The notes under the pieces: generated by a model | The model's input: only the letters and a program-made list of their open reading frames with translations | The model's database searches: none | Told to the model about the DNA's origin: nothing | Shown: piece by piece, positions 54,979-63,213 of the stretch | How the letters are laid out: every line of letters begins with the position of its first letter | Position numbering within the stretch: the first letter of the stretch is position 1 | Assembly (NCBI GenBank): GCA_944319735.1 | Contig: CALUEU010000002.1 | Coordinates: forward strand, 1 to 64,000 | Reading direction: 5' to 3' | Length of the DNA: 64,000 nt | Origin: an uncultured Methanomassiliicoccus sp. | Lineage (GTDB): Archaea > Thermoplasmatota > Thermoplasmata > Methanomassiliicoccales > Methanomassiliicoccaceae | Program-made: the position numbers and the translations under genes

Positions 54979-55501
54979 GTGCATCCCTTAGTACTGCAAC
55001 GCAACGGCTATATTAAATAATTACCACTGGTCTGCTGATTGTCTGCCACGATTATCTAAAAATATAAAACTTACATTTCAAACGCTGGCACATATTATTA
55101 CTCATTCAAAAAAATAATTACAACTATTGTGTGCGATAGATAAATACGTATTTTAAGAGCTTTATTCAAAATATTGTCAGACAATTGTCATACAAAAAGT
55201 AAAAACACGTATATTGTGCAAAATAAAATACAAACTCAAATTGTTTAATTAATAGTACTTAAATTTAATTTTTATAAACATAAAACATTAAATTAATTTG
55301 TGGATATCGTAAATATTTGCATATATACGAATGCAAACGTATATTAACTATAGATTAATAGCAAAATTAATCTGTATTTCGAATAAACATAGTGCACAAT
55401 ATTCATAAAATACTGATCATGAATATAATGTGCTGGAATCATATTCTAGCCACTATGACTGTAAAGAAATACTTAATTTGAAAGACGACAAGAGTGAGCG
55501 A
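54979..55501. other. AT-rich intergenic region between ftsZ and thiM
   Basis: About 520 bases without a convincing gene, the largest gap in the window. It contains a perfect 12-bp palindrome AAATACGTATTT (55142-55153), tandem near-palindromic 11-mers (55174-55195), a TTTGCAT/ATGCAAA inverted repeat near 55317-55338, and ATATTCAT/ATGAATAT near 55399-55426. Its low G+C stands out from neighbouring genes. It must hold the divergent promoters of ftsZ and thiM. No TPP riboswitch motif and no recognisable origin boxes were found. Confidence 0.6.
55174..55195. promoter_or_regulatory. tandem TTGTCAxACAA 11-mers, operator-like
   Basis: TTGTCAGACAA (55174-55184) is followed without a gap by TTGTCATACAA (55185-55195). 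They differ at one base, and each is an interrupted palindrome (TTGTC-A-GACAA). Contiguous palindromes spaced one helical turn apart suggest cooperative binding of a dimeric regulator between divergent ftsZ and thiM. Confidence 0.45.
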
Positions 55502-56320
55502 ATGTTTTCAGATATCGTGAAAAATGTAAGGGTAAAATCTCCTCTGATCAATGTGATTACCAACTTTGTTACAGTGAATGACTGCGCCAATATACTGCTA
55601 GCAGCCGGTGCATCACCATGCATGGCATATGATATTCGAGAAGTAGAGGATATTGTTTCAATCTGTCAAGGTCTTGTGATTAATCTTGGATCCATTGAAG
55701 ATGACAGGGCAATGCTTCTTTCAACAAAAAAAGCTAATGAAATTGGAATACCGAGCGTCTTTGACCCTGTAGCTGCTGGTGCAAGCAGACTTCGTAACGA
55801 TCTGTGTGATGAATTTCTGCAAAATGTAAAATTCTCAGTCATTCGAGGGAATATATCTGAAATAAAATCGTTAGCGGTCGGAAGTTCAACTACCAGAGGA
55901 GTAGACGCCAGTGAGGCGGATGAAGTCACCGAAGATAACCTTCCAGAAATTGTAAAAATGGCTAAAACACTGAGTGAAAAAACTGGTTCAGTAATTGCAA
56001 TATCTGGGAAAATAGATGTCGTTGCTGATTTTCAAAAAGCATATGTCATAAAGAACGGACATCCGATGATGGCCATGATTACTGGAAGTGGCTGTATGCT
56101 GACAACGCTCATAGGAGCATACTGCGCTGCAAACCCAGATAAGATTCTTGAATCTGCCGCCGCGGCAGTATGCATGATGGGCATATGTGGGGAATATGCA
56201 TATCAAAAAACCATTGATACAGACACTGGAACATCATCATTTAGAAATTATCTGATAGACTATGTTAGCAAACTGGATGATGAAATGATGAAGGAGAGGA
56301 TGAAAGTTGAAATTTACTAA
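55502..56320 (+). CDS. thiM: hydroxyethylthiazole kinase
   Basis: Phosphorylates 4-methyl-5-(2-hydroxyethyl)thiazole for thiamine salvage. Numbered from ATG 55502 (272 residues): SPLINVITNFVTVNDCANILLAAGASPCMAY, SVFDPVAAGASRLRND and TGSGCMLTTLIGAYCA, which holds the phosphate-binding glycines and catalytic Cys. The frame is open from GTG 55430, but those 24 residues precede the family start. Its last 14 bases overlap thiE, so thiM-thiE-HAD form an operon. Confidence 0.94.
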   Translation: MFSDIVKNVRVKSPLINVITNFVTVNDCANILLAAGASPCMAYDIREVEDIVSICQGLVINLGSIEDDRAMLLSTKKANEIGIPSVFDPVAAGASRLRNDLCDEFLQNVKFSVIRGNISEIKSLAVGSSTTRGVDASEADEVTEDNLPEIVKMAKTLSEKTGSVIAISGKIDVVADFQKAYVIKNGHPMMAMITGSGCMLTTLIGAYCAANPDKILESAAAAVCMMGICGEYAYQKTIDTDTGTSSFRNYLIDYVSKLDDEMMKERMKVEIY

Positions 56321-56942
56321 AGAATTCCTCAGATTATATGCAATCACAGATCGCAAATGGATTGGAAACAGATCTATGTCTGAAGAAGTAGAAAAGGCAT
56401 TGAAAGCTGGTGTTACATGTTTGCAGATCAGAGAGAAAGAGATTGATTATGAAGAATATCTTTCAAAATCAATTGAACTCAGGAAAATCTGTAACAAATA
56501 TAATGTTCCATTCATAGTTGATGATAATGTAGAAATAGCATTAGCCAGCGGTGCTGATGGTGTTCATGTAGGACAAAAAGACATTTTGAATAAAGATGTA
56601 CGGTCCATGATTGGAGATGATATGATTTTAGGCATATCAGCAAATTCTGTAGAACTGGCAATTGCTGCAGAGAAATCAGGAGCCGACTACATTGGAGTTG
56701 GATCCATCCAACTTTCTCCAACGAAGAGCGAGTCAAAGGTGCTTTCTTTGGAGTATGTACAAGAGATATGTAATTCAGTTTCCATCCCTGTTGTAGCAAT
56801 TGGAGGGATCAATGAAGAGAATATACCCAAACTAAAGGGCATCGGTGTTGCAGGTGTTGCTGTCATCTCAGCAATATTTGGAAAAGAAGACGTTGCTGAA
56901 GCGGTGCATGAACTCAAAAAATTAGTTGATGAGAATATATGA
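56307..56942 (+). CDS. thiE: thiamine-phosphate synthase
   Basis: Couples HMP-pyrophosphate with thiazole phosphate to thiamine monophosphate. It has 211 residues in TIM-barrel form: LRLYAITDRKW, VTCLQIREKEID, VPFIVDDNVEIALASGADGVHVGQKD, and SGADYIGVGSIQLSPTKSES. The C-terminal phosphate loop is VAIGGINEENI. It overlaps thiM at its start and the HAD gene at its end (ATGA). Confidence 0.95.
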   Translation: MKFTKEFLRLYAITDRKWIGNRSMSEEVEKALKAGVTCLQIREKEIDYEEYLSKSIELRKICNKYNVPFIVDDNVEIALASGADGVHVGQKDILNKDVRSMIGDDMILGISANSVELAIAAEKSGADYIGVGSIQLSPTKSESKVLSLEYVQEICNSVSIPVVAIGGINEENIPKLKGIGVAGVAVISAIFGKEDVAEAVHELKKLVDENI

Positions 56943-57589
56943 AAAACAGTACTAGCATACCATACAAATTTGCAATTTTTGACATGGATGGTACTATAAT
57001 CGACTCCATGCCTGCATGGAAGAACTTATGGAACGAATACCTGATCTCCAAAGGTATTCAACCTCCTGAAGATCTAGCTGAATCCATATTAAACATGACT
57101 CTCACAGAGTCATCACAATATTTCATAGATAAATTTGGCATAGAGTGCACTAAAGAAGAAGTGAAATCTGATTTCTATAAAATTATGGAAAAAAAGTACT
57201 ATCGTGGATTTTCACCAAAACCTGGCGTAGTTGAATATATAAATGATCTTCATTCACATAACGTTTCAACATGTGTAGTTACTGCCACAGCAGAAAAACT
57301 TGCCAATGCATGTTTGAAACAAAACAAAATGATTGAGTTATTTGATTTTGTAATAAGCTGTGAAAAAGTAGGCAAAAACAAACAATTCCCAGATGCATAT
57401 AATCTAGCATCTTCCTATTTTGGATCCAAACCGTCTGAGACCGTAATTTTTGAAGACGCTCCATATGCTGCAACCACTGCAATAAATGCTGGTTACTATA
57501 CCATTGGAGTATTCGATGAATATTATAAAGATTACATAGAGACTATGAAATCGATATGTAATGAATATATATACACATTCGAAATATAA
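56939..57589 (+). CDS. HAD-family phosphatase in the thiamine operon
   Basis: HAD hydrolase subfamily IA with a helical cap (216 residues). Motif I FDMDGTIIDSMPAW (residues about 14-27) holds both catalytic Asp; motif II is VVTATA, motif III the Lys in CEKVGKNKQFPDAY, and motif IV FEDAPYAATTA. It is translated from ATGA overlapping thiE, so it may dephosphorylate a thiamine intermediate or salvage product, but the substrate is inferred only from position. Confidence 0.88.
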   Translation: MKNSTSIPYKFAIFDMDGTIIDSMPAWKNLWNEYLISKGIQPPEDLAESILNMTLTESSQYFIDKFGIECTKEEVKSDFYKIMEKKYYRGFSPKPGVVEYINDLHSHNVSTCVVTATAEKLANACLKQNKMIELFDFVISCEKVGKNKQFPDAYNLASSYFGSKPSETVIFEDAPYAATTAINAGYYTIGVFDEYYKDYIETMKSICNEYIYTFEI

Positions 57590-57682
57590 TCAAACGATTG
57601 ATTATTCAATAGATTCAAGTATGTAGTATATCCAAGATCGATAAAAATACAATATACACATATAATAAATATAAGATAAAAG

Positions 57683-57756
57683 TGGGCACGACCGGATTTG
57701 AACCGGCGACCATCGGGTTATGAGCCTGACGCTCCACCAGACTAAGCTACGCGCCC
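57683..57756 (-). tRNA. tRNA-Met (CAT)
   Basis: Minus strand: acceptor GGGCGCG (57756-57750) with CGTGCCC (57690-57684), one G-T pair, discriminator A at 57683. The anticodon loop is CTCATAA with CAT (57722-57720). The anticodon stem TCAGG/CCCGA has an A-C mismatch in the middle. The T arm is GCCGG/CCGGT with loop TTCAAAT. The three G-C pairs of an initiator stem are not complete, so it is probably an elongator; tRNA-Ile2 with modified C is another possibility. No CCA is encoded. Confidence 0.85.
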
Positions 57757-57783
57757 TGTTAAGAAAGGTTAAGAGAGCGCCCT

Positions 57784-57791
57784 AATAAATA
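57784..57791 (-). promoter_or_regulatory. TATA box of tRNA-Met
   Basis: On the minus strand GCGAAAAAGTATTTATT reads as BRE plus TATA, with TATTTATT 28-35 bases upstream of the tRNA-Met 5' end. Confidence 0.5.
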
Positions 57792-57806
57792 CTTTTTCGC
57801 TAGGCC

Positions 57807-58508
57807 TCATACATCACCTCTTACTGTAACTGTTTTGATAACTTTCTGCGCAGCATTGGCCAGATCCATGATTATCTCAGAAGGATAGGGCTTCAACTCA
57901 GAAAGTGCAGGATCTAAAGTATAATCTGGTCTAAATTGCTGCAATGCATATTTTTTTGAACCAGATAGTTCCGAGATTATGGAGTAAACATCATCTTTAG
58001 ACAAAAATAGGGGAACAATGGTTGTGCGGAATTCATAATCTATGCCAGATGATTCAATGAGATCTATTGAACGTTTGATATTCTCTAAGTTAACCTCCAC
58101 TCCTGCGGCATCAGAATATTTTGTGTTAAGTGGGGCTTTGATATCCATTGCAATATAATCTATCAAATTTTCAGAGATTAAATGTTCAAGCATATCTGGA
58201 TTTGTTCCATTTGTATCAAGTTTGACCTTTAAACCAAGTCCTTTTATTTTTCTCAGAAGATCCTGCAGATCATCATGGATCGTTGGCTCTCCTCCACTGA
58301 CCACGATGCCATCAAGAAAGTCTTTGTTTTCAGAGATGTATGATTCGATATAGTCAATAGGGATTTCATCGAATGAGTTTGGATTTAAAACGGCATTCTT
58401 ATTATGACAGTATGGGCAGCGAAAATTACATCCTGGAAGATAGATGGAAGCTACAATATGTCCATCCCAGTCTAACAAAGATGTCTCGATGAATCCAATG
58501 ATTTTCAT
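57807..58508 (-). CDS. nrdG: radical SAM activase, NrdG/PFL-activase-like
   Basis: Radical SAM protein of 233 residues related to the activating subunit of anaerobic ribonucleotide reductase (NrdG2 type). The [4Fe-4S] motif CNFRCPYC has Cys27, Cys31 and Cys34; GIVVSGGEPT (SAM-binding GGE) and LDTNGTNP follow. NrdD itself is not in the window, so the target glycyl-radical enzyme is inferred. The start follows a 59-residue zinc-motif protein gene (58513-58692) by four bases. Confidence 0.85.
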   Translation of the reverse strand: MKIIGFIETSLLDWDGHIVASIYLPGCNFRCPYCHNKNAVLNPNSFDEIPIDYIESYISENKDFLDGIVVSGGEPTIHDDLQDLLRKIKGLGLKVKLDTNGTNPDMLEHLISENLIDYIAMDIKAPLNTKYSDAAGVEVNLENIKRSIDLIESSGIDYEFRTTIVPLFLSKDDVYSIISELSGSKKYALQQFRPDYTLDPALSELKPYPSEIIMDLANAAQKVIKTVTVRGDV

Positions 58509-58512
58509 GTAA

Positions 58513-58692
58513 TCACTGTTTGGAGGATTCTTGCTGCATCATCTCTAACTTTTTCTTTTTATGTCCAGCAGGTCCTCCTCTTTCAGTCATTGCTTTCTCC
58601 ATGCATTCATCACTGTCACAAATAAAAGCTGCAAATTGAAAATACTTGGCAGGAGCGCCACAAAACTGGCATTTTTCCTTCTCAATGTCCAT
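58513..58692 (-). CDS. tiny zinc-motif protein upstream of the radical SAM activase
   Basis: A 59-residue protein not previously recognisable to me. It opens MDIEKEKCQFCGAPAKYF and continues FICDSDECMEK: two CX2C/CX4C-type pairs (Cys8, Cys11, Cys25, Cys30) that could bind one zinc or an iron-sulfur cluster. The tail is Lys-rich. The stop is four bases before the activase start, so the pair is almost certainly co-transcribed and perhaps co-translated. No clear ribosome-binding site precedes the ATG, which fits a leaderless transcript. Confidence 0.7.
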   Translation of the reverse strand: MDIEKEKCQFCGAPAKYFQFAAFICDSDECMEKAMTERGGPAGHKKKKLEMMQQESSKQ

Positions 58693-58783
58693 GATCTATT
58701 GATCGCATATAAAGTAGATAATTGATTCCCTTGATTATTCTGATCAGAGGTGGGCATTAATACAGTCGTGCCCACCAACCAGG

Positions 58784-59584
58784 TCAGCATATATCGAGTG
58801 AAAATTGGATAGATCTTACCGAATGTGTGATCCAGCCTAAGGATATGATGTCCGAACATGCATCATACAGCGGCGCAGTCTCCGGAGTTATTGTTCCTGA
58901 AACTTCCACGCATATGGAAGGATTTAGAGATTTAATCAGATTATAACATTTTGCAGCAGTTTCAGGAGACATGTTATCCAACAAAATTATGTCTGCTCCA
59001 GATTTCACTGCAATCTCTGAATCTTCTATGGATTCCACTTCAACCTCTACCTTTTTAGTAAAAGAGTATTTTTTTGCTTTGGTTACAGCTTCAGCTACTC
59101 CCCCGAGAACAGCAATGTGATTGTCTTTTATGAGGATAAGATCGTCCAAACAAAACCTGTGGGGATCTCCTCCACCCAACATAACTGCCTTTTTTTCAAA
59201 TGCTCTGAACCCTGGAGTAGTTTTCCTTGTTGCAGCAACTTTCGCATGCGATAATTTTGATGAGATGTTGTGTGTAACAGTAGCGATTCCAGACATTCTC
59301 ATAAGGAAATTAAGAGCAGTTCTTTCAGCAGAAAGAATAGATTTTAGAGAACCGCTTACTTCAAGAATTGTATCTCCTTTGGAGGCGCTTTCTCCGTCAG
59401 AGATTAAAGCATTTGTTTTGAGATTAAAGTGATGAAAAACAGACTCTGCTTCATATATACCGGCTACTGTGCAAGGCTCATTTGCAATAATCGATGCGGT
59501 TCCTATTAAACCATCATCGATCAGTGCATCAGAGGTTATATCTCCAAAACCAAGGTCTTCCAATATATACGTTTCAATATTCAT
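58784..59584 (-). CDS. nadC: nicotinate-nucleotide pyrophosphorylase (quinolinate phosphoribosyltransferase)
   Basis: De novo NAD synthesis: quinolinate plus PRPP to nicotinate mononucleotide. It has 266 residues: LEDLGFGDITSDALI at the N-terminus, ATRKTTPGFRAFEKKAVMLGGGDPHRFCLDDLILIKDNHI with the substrate-binding Arg/Lys/His, and LLDNMSPETAAKC. The start overlaps the beta-CASP gene stop by one base. nadA and nadB are not nearby. Confidence 0.96.
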   Translation of the reverse strand: MNIETYILEDLGFGDITSDALIDDGLIGTASIIANEPCTVAGIYEAESVFHHFNLKTNALISDGESASKGDTILEVSGSLKSILSAERTALNFLMRMSGIATVTHNISSKLSHAKVAATRKTTPGFRAFEKKAVMLGGGDPHRFCLDDLILIKDNHIAVLGGVAEAVTKAKKYSFTKKVEVEVESIEDSEIAVKSGADIILLDNMSPETAAKCYNLIKSLNPSICVEVSGTITPETAPLYDACSDIISLGWITHSVRSIQFSLDIC

Positions 59585-60834
59585 TAAAGTTCGAACTCCT
59601 CGTTATTCTTCGGGAGAAGTACATTGAAATTGCGGTCCCTCAGCTCTTTAGCAAGTGGTTCACGATCATCAGAGTGCATGATAACCACATTTTCAGGATC
59701 ACAGCCTTCTACAAATTTGATTAGATCATCTTGACCTGCGTGTGCACTGAGATCAAACTTTTTCAGATTACATTTAACTTTGATAACTTGCTCTGCCTGG
59801 TCTCTAGCCAACTTAACTGTCATTGTACGATTATTGAGAAGATTGTATCCATTGGAGTCTTCTACTTGGAAACCAGTTAGGAAAATGGAGCTGTGTGGAT
59901 CATTTTTTACATCATTGATATATGTCTGAACTGGGCCCCCATCCAACATACCACCTGTCGCTACAATAACTTGAGCTTCAGCTCTGGCTGTTTTTCTGTC
60001 CCTGGAATATATGACCTCAGAAAAACGGCGTCTGGCTTCTTTTAGATCGTGCTCTGATCTAACATAACCTGGGAAATTTTTGTAAATTTTAGAGATTGAT
60101 TTTCCCATTCCGTCTACCCACATGTTGTATTTCAAATTCTTAAGAATCATCATTACTTCTTGGGTCCTTCCAACAGCAAAACAGGGAATTATGGCTTTTC
60201 CACCATTCTCTACAGTTTCTTTTACGCTTTCAATGAGTTCTTTCTCAGTCTTTTTTCTGTCTGGATGATTTCTGCCAGAATAAGTGCCTTCAACTATCAG
60301 ATTGTCGCACTTAACTGGTTTAGCTCCTTTAACCAAACGCATGTTACAAGTGTGGATGTCTCCAGTAAATACAGTAGTAGAATCCCCATAGATTTCATAC
60401 ATTGCTGCACCTGGAATATGTCCTGCTGGAAATGGAGAAACTTCTAAAGGACCTATATCCATAACTTCAGTGTAACTCATTGTTGTAAAGTTGTTCATTA
60501 ATTCATCAATGTCATTTTCATTGTAAACTTCTGGATACCCTTCAGCTTGTGCAATTTTTATGGAATCTCGAACTAGAAGCTCCGTAACTTTGACAGTAGG
60601 GGGTGTTGCTATCACTTCGGTCCCATAATTTTTTGCAATCCAAGGAAGCATGCCACAATGATCCAAATGACTGTGAGTTAGAAATACCATGTCTGGTTTC
60701 GGAGCTGGCAATGGATATGTAGGAGGCTTGTCCGCCGCCATGCCATAATCAAACAGGAGATCTACGTTATCTTCATGAAGAAGCATTCCCAACCTTCCTA
60801 CTTCTTCTACGCCTCCAAGAAATTTAAGTTTCAT
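59584..60834 (-). CDS. beta-CASP metallo-beta-lactamase RNase (aCPSF2-like)
   Basis: RNA-processing nuclease of 416 residues with the metal-binding HXHXDH as THSHLDHCG (His54, His56, Asp58, His59), then FPAGHIPGA, VFTGDIH and the beta-CASP block with PCFAVGRTQEVMMIL and LSAHAGQDDL. It lacks N-terminal KH domains, so it is the short aCPSF2 type rather than FttA/aCPSF1. It may act in mRNA 5'- or 3'-end trimming. Its 3' end overlaps the nadC start by one base. Confidence 0.9.
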   Translation of the reverse strand: MKLKFLGGVEEVGRLGMLLHEDNVDLLFDYGMAADKPPTYPLPAPKPDMVFLTHSHLDHCGMLPWIAKNYGTEVIATPPTVKVTELLVRDSIKIAQAEGYPEVYNENDIDELMNNFTTMSYTEVMDIGPLEVSPFPAGHIPGAAMYEIYGDSTTVFTGDIHTCNMRLVKGAKPVKCDNLIVEGTYSGRNHPDRKKTEKELIESVKETVENGGKAIIPCFAVGRTQEVMMILKNLKYNMWVDGMGKSISKIYKNFPGYVRSEHDLKEARRRFSEVIYSRDRKTARAEAQVIVATGGMLDGGPVQTYINDVKNDPHSSIFLTGFQVEDSNGYNLLNNRTMTVKLARDQAEQVIKVKCNLKKFDLSAHAGQDDLIKFVEGCDPENVVIMHSDDREPLAKELRDRNFNVLLPKNNEEFEL

Positions 60835-60867
60835 CTTTTTACCTCTGAATTACAGTGATTTTAGTTA

Positions 60868-61146
60868 GTGATCTTTAAAGTGACGAAGATACAACAATCA
60901 TTATCTCTGCAAACTAATGCAGCTTTAGACAATATTCGCAGTTTATCCTCGAATCTCCCCATAGCAGGAGAAAAGATTCACGATTTATTTTTATCCGGGC
61001 GCATTAACCAATATCAGTATTTTAAGTTGATGTCATATCTAAAAGTGTATATATATGATATGTTAAAGGTAGAAACAAAGAAAGGATTGAGTTTTATACA
61101 TTCAGTAATTTCTGCAGTGAAGCAGGATTTACAAAACAAACTTTAA
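60868..61146 (+). CDS. small hypothetical protein upstream of TFS
   Basis: Unrecognised 92-residue helical protein starting at GTG 60868, or possibly GTG 60880. It is rich in short helices (LSSNLPIAGEKIHDLFLSGRINQYQYFKLMSYLKVYIYDM) with no Cys and no membrane segment. It lies 35 bases upstream of TFS and PCNA on the same strand, so it may be co-transcribed with transcription and replication factors. Confidence 0.5.
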   Translation: MIFKVTKIQQSLSLQTNAALDNIRSLSSNLPIAGEKIHDLFLSGRINQYQYFKLMSYLKVYIYDMLKVETKKGLSFIHSVISAVKQDLQNKL

Positions 61147-61181
61147 TACCTCTCTATATATCACCAACACCAGGCGAGATT

Positions 61182-61493
61182 ATGTTCTGTAGTAAATGCG
61201 GATCTTTGCTCTTCCCTACCCAGGCAATAGATGGATTTGTCACATGCAGATGTGGGAATAAAGAACCTGTACAAGGCGGGGAAAAGGTTACGATACAAAA
61301 GAAAAAAACAGACGTGGAAGACTGCCCAGTAGTCGATTCGATTGAGGGTACCATGCCTAAAACTAATGTTCCATGTCCAAAATGTGGACACAATGAAGCT
61401 TATTGGTATCTTAGACAAACCAGAAAGTCTGATGAGCCTGAAACCACTTTTCTCACATGTTGTAAATGTGGAAATAAGTGGAGACAATACTAA
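61182..61493 (+). CDS. tfs: transcription cleavage factor TFS
   Basis: Archaeal TFIIS-like factor that rescues stalled RNA polymerase by stimulating transcript cleavage. It has 103 residues: an N-terminal zinc ribbon (CSKCGSLLFP...CRCGN) and a C-terminal ribbon (CPKCGHNEAYWYLRQTRKSDEPETTFLTCCKCGNKW) with the acidic Asp-Glu pair that reaches the active site. The acidic pair is intact, so it is the cleaving form. PCNA follows 43 bases later. Confidence 0.95.
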   Translation: MFCSKCGSLLFPTQAIDGFVTCRCGNKEPVQGGEKVTIQKKKTDVEDCPVVDSIEGTMPKTNVPCPKCGHNEAYWYLRQTRKSDEPETTFLTCCKCGNKWRQY

Positions 61494-61536
61494 GAAGATT
61501 TAAAATTGAAATAAAGTTAAGGTATGGAGAGATTCA

Positions 61537-62274
61537 ATGTTTCACGCTAAAATAAAATCTGAAACCCTTAAGGGAATTGTCGATGTTGTATCCACTCTTG
61601 TTGATGAAGCTAAATTCAATATTGATCCAGATGGATTAGAGATCAAAGCAGTAGATCCAGCACATGTAGCAATGGTAGATATGCGAGTCGAAAAGACTGC
61701 CTTTGAAGAATTTAGTGCAGACGATATGGAGCTAGGAATAGACTTAGACAAGATCAAAGAAGTCCTAAAGCTCTCACGCGGTGGGGATATTCTAGAAATA
61801 GACCAAAACGACGAAAAAAACAGATTGATAATTCGCGTTGGAAACATTGTGAGAAAAATGAACCTTGTTGATACAGCTGGAATGAGCGATCCTCGTGTGC
61901 CTAATGTGGCACTGCCTGCAAAGATAAGTCTTGGAGTCGATGAGCTTCAAAGAGGTATAAAAGCGGCAGAATCTGTATCGGATCATATTGCACTTTCAGC
62001 TTCTCCAGATGACTTTGAAATGTACTCTGAAGGAGATACAGATAGTGTAAATCTCAAGTTATCCAAAGATCAGCTCATCTCACTTGAGTGCCAGGAATCT
62101 GTAAAAAGCATGTTCCCTCTTGACTATTTTTCAAACATGGTCAGATCAATACCTAGTGGAACGGCTGCAGACATCAATCTTGGAACAAATTATCCTGTCC
62201 GTTTAGAGTTCGAAATCGCTGAAGGAAACGGAATAGTGAATTATCTGTTGGCACCCAGAATTGAAAATGAATGA
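61537..62274 (+). CDS. pcn: DNA polymerase sliding clamp (PCNA)
   Basis: Homotrimeric ring tethering replicative polymerases to DNA. It has 245 residues in two PCNA domains: FHAKIKSETLKGIVDVVSTLVDEAKFNIDPDGLEIKAVDPAHVAMVDM, the interdomain linker near DTAGMSDPRVPNVALPAKI, and the C-terminal MVRSIPSGTAADINLGTNYPVRLEFEIAEGNGIVNYLLAPR. It sits next to TFS and the split transketolase. Confidence 0.97.
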   Translation: MFHAKIKSETLKGIVDVVSTLVDEAKFNIDPDGLEIKAVDPAHVAMVDMRVEKTAFEEFSADDMELGIDLDKIKEVLKLSRGGDILEIDQNDEKNRLIIRVGNIVRKMNLVDTAGMSDPRVPNVALPAKISLGVDELQRGIKAAESVSDHIALSASPDDFEMYSEGDTDSVNLKLSKDQLISLECQESVKSMFPLDYFSNMVRSIPSGTAADINLGTNYPVRLEFEIAEGNGIVNYLLAPRIENE

Positions 62275-62376
62275 ATATTTAGCGCATTTTCATGAGCATA
62301 TTCAGGAAGTTGCGCCAAAGATTTAATTTACTCACAGGCATTGCCTCTCTAAACTCTCTTCCCATGAGGTGCAATA

Positions 62377-63213
62377 ATGACGCTCTACGACGATCAGACT
62401 ATTCAAGAATTGGAGGCAAAAGCCAAAATTATTAGGTGTCACGCGATCAAAATGATTTATGCAGCTAAGTCAGGACATCCTGGTGGATCTCTTTCTGCAG
62501 CTGATCTGATCACTGCCCTATTTTTTAAAATAATGAAGCATGACTCCAGCAATCCTCACTGGGAAGAAAGAGATAAATTTGTTTTATCTAAAGGACACGC
62601 TGCTCCATCATATTATGCAGCTTTGGCAGAATGCGGTTATTTTCCAACTGACGAATTGCTTACATTAAGAAAAGTTGATTCGAACCTTCAAGGACATCCA
62701 TGCAGACAAAAAACTCGTGGAGTTGAAGTTTCAACAGGATCACTTGGACAAGGACTCAGCATGGCTAACGGACTTGCACTAGCTGCAAAGTTAGACAGAT
62801 CTGGCTCCAGAATATATTGCATATGTGGAGACGGAGAGTTACAGGAAGGACAGAATTGGGAAGCAGCAATGCTGGCAGCTCAATACAAATTGGATAATCT
62901 TACGCTCTTTATCGACCGCAACAAACTCCAGATAGATGGCCCTACTGAGCAGGTTATGTCGCTTGAACCTCTTGTGGACAAGTGGCTAGCTTTCGGATGG
63001 AATCTTATAGAGATCAACGGGCATGACATGAGACAAATTCTAGAAGCCTGCGACAAAGCTAAAGAGACTACAGGAAAACCAACTGTAATCATTGCCAATA
63101 CAATAAAAGGAAAGGGCGTATCATTCATGGAAGGTGCAATCGGATTCCACGGTAAAGCTCCGAACGAAGATGAGTATAAAATTGCCCTCAAAGAACTGGG
63201 GGACTGCGCATGA
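62377..63213 (+). CDS. transketolase N-terminal subunit
   Basis: Thiamine diphosphate-binding half of a split transketolase, 278 residues. Hallmarks: IKMIYAAKSGHPGGSLSAADLITALFF (cofactor His), VLSKGHAAPSYYAAL, STGSLGQGLSMANGLALAAK, and the ThDP motif CGDGELQEGQNWEAAMLAAQYKLDNL. It makes pentose/tetrose phosphates and, with 6-phospho-3-hexuloisomerase in this window, belongs to ribose supply. The ATGA stop overlaps the C-terminal subunit. Confidence 0.95.
   Translation: MTLYDDQTIQELEAKAKIIRCHAIKMIYAAKSGHPGGSLSAADLITALFFKIMKHDSSNPHWEERDKFVLSKGHAAPSYYAALAECGYFPTDELLTLRKVDSNLQGHPCRQKTRGVEVSTGSLGQGLSMANGLALAAKLDRSGSRIYCICGDGELQEGQNWEAAMLAAQYKLDNLTLFIDRNKLQIDGPTEQVMSLEPLVDKWLAFGWNLIEINGHDMRQILEACDKAKETTGKPTVIIANTIKGKGVSFMEGAIGFHGKAPNEDEYKIALKELGDCA

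Noticed and set aside
54979-55501. TPP riboswitch upstream of thiM
   Set aside because: I looked for the CTGAGA and ACCTGA-type THI-box elements and did not find them in this AT-rich region.
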